Part shown: in pieces, positions 31,547 through 33,853 of the stretch | How positions within the stretch are numbered: position 1 is the first letter of the stretch | How the letters are laid out: the number at the start of each line of letters is the position of its first letter | Assembly (NCBI GenBank): GCA_963169345.1 | Contig: CAUJCT010000019.1 | Location: 169,366-203,218 of the forward strand | Source: Bacteroidota bacterium | Lineage (GTDB): Bacteria > Bacteroidota > Bacteroidia > NS11-12g > UBA955 | Direction of reading: 5' to 3' | DNA length: 33,853 bases | The notes under the pieces: model-generated | What the model saw: only the letters and a program-made list of their open reading frames with translations | Told to the model about the DNA's origin: nothing | Database searches by the model: none | Position numbers and translations under genes: made by a program

Positions 31547-31981
31547 ATGATTCAACCAGATAAAATAGACTTAGCTTACATCATCGACGATGACCCAACT
31601 ACCATCGAGCTGGTTAAGTTAAACAATGAGCGTTTCGGTTTTTGCGATACACTCGAATCTTTCACAGACCCTCACGCTGCTGTAGATGCGCTCGATAAAG
31701 CACTAGTCAGCAAATCAGCATTACCTCAAATGATACTTTTGGATATCAATATGCCTGTGATGGATGCCTGGGATTTTCTGGATAAAATGAATGAAAGGCT
31801 TTATGACGCCAATATCTCTGTTTTCATTCTGTCATCTTCAATCAATCCAAAAGATATGGAAAAATCCATGCTTTACACATCTGTTTTAAAGTATGTGATG
31901 AAGCCACTGGGACTGGATAAGATTGCGACCATTCTTGGATTAATCAAGAAGAGCGGACGATTGGGGAATTTCTATAATTAA
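31547..31981 (+). CDS. Single-domain response regulator
   Basis: The 144-aa protein is a receiver domain alone. It shows the acidic cluster D14-D16 (YIIDDDPTT), the phospho-acceptor D66 in MILLDINMPVMDAWDF, SSS in place of the conserved Ser/Thr region, and lysine in YVMKPLGLDK. Such Bacteroidota regulators without output domain act by protein contacts or as phosphorelay intermediates. The CHASE/PAS protein with an orphan H540 helix lies nearby on the same strand and could be a partner, but two genes separate them. Its stop is 5 bp from that of the convergent GNAT gene. Confidence 0.92.
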   Translation: MIQPDKIDLAYIIDDDPTTIELVKLNNERFGFCDTLESFTDPHAAVDALDKALVSKSALPQMILLDINMPVMDAWDFLDKMNERLYDANISVFILSSSINPKDMEKSMLYTSVLKYVMKPLGLDKIATILGLIKKSGRLGNFYN

Positions 31982-31986
31982 TTAAG

Positions 31987-32520
31987 TTATTTTCCTGGAC
32001 TTAATTCCTCGGTATTTAAAATATAAGAGGGATGATTAAGCCCGGTTGGAGGGTAAAACTCGTAGTGAGTGAACCTGAATCCAAGCTTTTTAAGTAATAT
32101 ACTGGAGGCTAAATTTTGCGGATTGTGTCCTGCAAAGAGACTACTGATGTTTAATGTATTAAATGCATGTTCAATCATTGCAGAGGCAGCTTCGTAGCCA
32201 ATTCCTTTATTCCAGTATTCAGGTAATAAATGAATGCCCATTTCGAAAATGCCATCGAATAATTTATAGGGTCTCAAACCACAGGTTCCAATAAATGTAT
32301 CGCTTTCCAGCAAGAAGCAGGGCCAGTATTGAACGCCAAATTTTTTCAGATTAGAGATTTCTGAATTCAGTTTTTCTTGAATCTCAGAATCGCTCAGTTT
32401 TGTTTGTGCACTGATATTTTGCATTACTATGGGATTTCCCCAAAGTTCTTTAGCCAAAACAAAGTCGTTCTCCGTCCAAGTTCTAAAGCCTACTCGGCTA
32501 GTTTCCAGGAAGTAAGACAT
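31987..32520 (-). CDS. GNAT acetyltransferase, RimJ/RimL-like
   Basis: The 177-aa protein matches GNAT family N-acetyltransferases of the RimJ/RimL type, which acetylate N-termini or small amines using acetyl-CoA. Typical elements are LETSRVGFRTWTENDFVLA at the start, FIGTCGLRPY and FEMGIHLLPEYWNKGIGYEA, where the Q/RxxGxG/A acetyl-CoA loop appears as NKGIGYEA, and NLASSILLKKLGFRF near the end. Substrate unknown. An exact -7 box lies about 26 nt upstream. Confidence 0.9.
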   Translation of the reverse strand: MSYFLETSRVGFRTWTENDFVLAKELWGNPIVMQNISAQTKLSDSEIQEKLNSEISNLKKFGVQYWPCFLLESDTFIGTCGLRPYKLFDGIFEMGIHLLPEYWNKGIGYEAASAMIEHAFNTLNISSLFAGHNPQNLASSILLKKLGFRFTHYEFYPPTGLNHPSYILNTEELSPGK

Positions 32521-32546
32521 GGGTTATTTGTGTAAATGTGTAAGGA

Positions 32547-32554
32547 CAAAGATA
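32547..32554 (-). promoter_or_regulatory. -7 promoter box of the GNAT gene
   Basis: TATCTTTG on the minus strand is an exact TAnnTTTG match, 26 nt before ATG 32520. Confidence 0.5.
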
Positions 32555-32616
32555 GCAATTTTTACAGAAAAAAAAACGGGAATATGGGTAAGAAAACGCA
32601 CGGATTGGATTGAAAT

Positions 32617-32700
32617 TCAACCTGCCAGGTTAAATATACCTAAATATCAAAAAATCAGGTCTCTAATTCGTTAAAATAATTCATTCAACCTGCCAGGTTA
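32617..32700. repeat. Two D-type palindromes upstream of the TetR gene
   Basis: AACCT-GCC-AGGTT occurs at 32619-32631 and again at 32687-32699, 68 bp apart, close to the short 69-71 bp period of the D arrays at 2014-2292 and 10113-10299. The usual spacer (GAAACTGCAATTT) is not present here. They could form hairpins in the region between the divergent GNAT and TetR genes. Confidence 0.75.
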
Positions 32701-32813
32701 ATTTTCCTAAAATTCAGCTCTCAAATCTGAATCTGATGTAAAAAATTAATCAAATGATTAAAAAAAATTTGGAATTTAAGTTTTTATGATTTTGTTTTGC
32801 AGTGTCGTTCGAG

Positions 32814-33416
32814 ATGAAAAATAAAACCAAAGACCAATCGACCGAGGAAAAAATTCTTGTAGCAGCCCGCAAAGTTTTTACCAAAAAAGGCTTTGCAGCT
32901 ACACGTACTCGCGATATTGCAGAAGAATCCGGAATTAATCTGGCTTTGCTGAACTATTATTTTAAAAGCAAAGAACTGCTCTTCGAAGCTGTTATGGTCG
33001 AAAAAATTGCCATGCTCTTTGGTCAGTTAATGCCAGTTTTACTCGAGACAGATTTGAGCTTCAATAAGAAAGTTGAATTGGTCGTGGAACGCTATATAGA
33101 CATGCTTCTCGAGAACCCCGACCTGCCAATTTTTGTTATGAGTGAATTGCGCAATCACCCGGATCGTTTCCTCGAAAAAATGCCTGTTGATGTGATTCTC
33201 CGCGAGTCACATTTCATACGTCAAATTCAGGAAAAACACCCCGACCAAAATCCTATTCATTATTTAATGAGTATTCTGGGTATGGTCATTTTCCCTTTTG
33301 TTATGAAACCTGTCTTTACTAAAATTGGTAAGACCGATGAAAAGGGCTTTAAAGCTATGATGAAAGAACGCAAGAAGCTCATCCCAAAATGGGTGGAGGC
33401 AATTATGGAAATATAA
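32814..33416 (+). CDS. TetR-family transcriptional regulator
   Basis: The 200-aa protein has a TetR N-terminal DNA-binding domain: EEKILVAARKVFTKKGFAAT, then RTRDIAEESGINLALLNYYF with the recognition helix, and KSKELLFEAV. The C-terminal helical domain is the ligand-sensing part, with no predictable ligand. A GTG at 32802 would add four residues; the ATG at 32814 is preferred. It lies 26 nt before a TolC-like gene, matching the common Bacteroidota arrangement of TetR followed by TolC, membrane-fusion and transporter genes, so it probably represses an efflux operon. Confidence 0.92.
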   Translation: MKNKTKDQSTEEKILVAARKVFTKKGFAATRTRDIAEESGINLALLNYYFKSKELLFEAVMVEKIAMLFGQLMPVLLETDLSFNKKVELVVERYIDMLLENPDLPIFVMSELRNHPDRFLEKMPVDVILRESHFIRQIQEKHPDQNPIHYLMSILGMVIFPFVMKPVFTKIGKTDEKGFKAMMKERKKLIPKWVEAIMEI

Positions 33417-33442
33417 ATTTTTTTTGCTATAAATTTAAACAA

Positions 33443-33739
33443 ATGATTAAAAATGATATGATTAAACGTCTGGTTTTATTTTCGCTCTCCTGTAGTTTGG
33501 CCATTAACTCGCAGGCTGCAAAGATGGTGACCCTGGACTCGCTCATCCTTAAGGCAGAAAAACACTATCCTATGACTGCCCAGGGAGATGTGTTGATGGC
33601 TCAACTGAATGCAACTCTTGAGAATTTTACGCGCAATTTCTGGCCACAAGTACAAGTATTAGGTCAATACACCTATCAATCGGATGTCACTGGATTGCCG
33701 ATAAAAATACCCAATCACTGCTGTCCGAAAGTTTTCTAA
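33443..33739 (+). pseudogene. TolC-like outer-membrane efflux gene, interrupted after about 90 codons
   Basis: The N-terminus has a signal peptide (MIKNDMIKRLVLFSLSCSLAINSQA) and a normal TolC start: VTLDSLILKAEKHYP, NFTRNFWPQVQVLGQYTYQS and DVTGLPIKIPN. A full protein would have about 440 residues. After the Asn codon at 33713-33715 the sequence no longer resembles the family and a stop follows at 33737-33739; neither other forward frame continues the domain. The break is sharp, more like an insertion or rearrangement than a frameshift. The following 114 bp may belong to a mobile element. An assembly error at a repeat is possible because the window ends here. Confidence 0.7.
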
Positions 33740-33853
33740 TACTGCAAAACAATCCTCCAGAGGCCCAGCAAATACTACAGACTTAGTTTGGTTTTTTGGA
33801 AAATATCTACCTGAATCCAATCTGGTTCCTTGTTTTTAATCCTGAATACTTTC
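33716..33853 (-). other. Possible insertion-sequence edge with a gene 3' end
   Basis: On the minus strand one frame is open from the window end to a stop at 33775-33777, giving 25 residues (KVFRIKNKEPDWIQVDIFQK, then TKLSL) with protein-like composition. About 60 bp separate this stop from the point where the TolC sequence breaks. A transposase ending just inside an element terminus would give this layout. I cannot name a family, and 25 residues are little evidence. Confidence 0.35.

Overview
The window comes from a Bacteroidota chromosome, probably an environmental lineage of the Chitinophagales/Saprospirales type; I cannot fix the genus. The evidence is AT-rich DNA, starts without Shine-Dalgarno sequences, many exact copies of the Bacteroidota -7 promoter element TAnnTTTG, a secreted protein with a type IX secretion (T9SS) C-terminal signal, and families typical of the phylum: DUF6660-like Cys-rich protein, CarboxypepD_reg/TonB receptor, BBP2-like porin, and AraC with a metal-binding-like N-terminus. 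I saw no rRNA, tRNA, CRISPR array or complete insertion sequence.

Layout. 1-1747 (-): ltaE, then an AraC regulator cut by the window edge. 2395-5073 (+): an arsenic operon, arsR, DUF6428-like gene, acr3 arsenite pump and a metallophosphoesterase, with no arsenate reductase. 5391-6165 (+): DinB-like and DUF1905 genes. 6503-9447 (-): otsB-otsA trehalose operon, in which OtsA carries a membrane sensor-HAMP module. 10409-14162 (+): YwaF-type membrane protein followed by a metal-linked cassette (Cys-rich secreted protein, HMA-like protein, TonB receptor). 14360-16141 (+): conserved 593-aa protein of unknown function. 16966-21456 (+): alpha-2-macroglobulin-like protein with an intact thioester motif, lying between two 365-bp direct repeats. 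22084-27224 (-): a potassium module, kdpD-kdpE-kup-porin. 27834-31981: CHASE/PAS sensor without ATPase domain, T9SS-exported CxxCH protein, small membrane protein and a single-domain response regulator. 31987-32520 (-): GNAT acetyltransferase. 32814-33853 (+): TetR regulator and a TolC-like gene that breaks off at about 33716, possibly at an insertion-sequence edge.

Every gene-free gap above 300 bp is occupied by a mosaic of repeat modules, here called B (CGCAGAACAAGG... with a TTGC-loop hairpin), A (8-bp GCTGAAnn tandems plus GTGTCGCGGTAG), C (CTTAACGA 8-mers) and D (AACCT-n3-AGGTT palindromes), often in the order B-A-C-D. A further module, E, looks like a miniature inverted-repeat element. 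Stems of the B hairpin vary in a compensatory way between copies.

The most promising points are: candidate KdpE direct repeats in front of both kdpD and kup, implying that KdpDE drives a Kup/porin pair rather than the Kdp ATPase; the sensor-OtsA fusion; the repeat mosaic with covarying hairpins; and at least six genes whose -7 box ends only 4-7 nt before the start codon, suggesting leaderless mRNAs.
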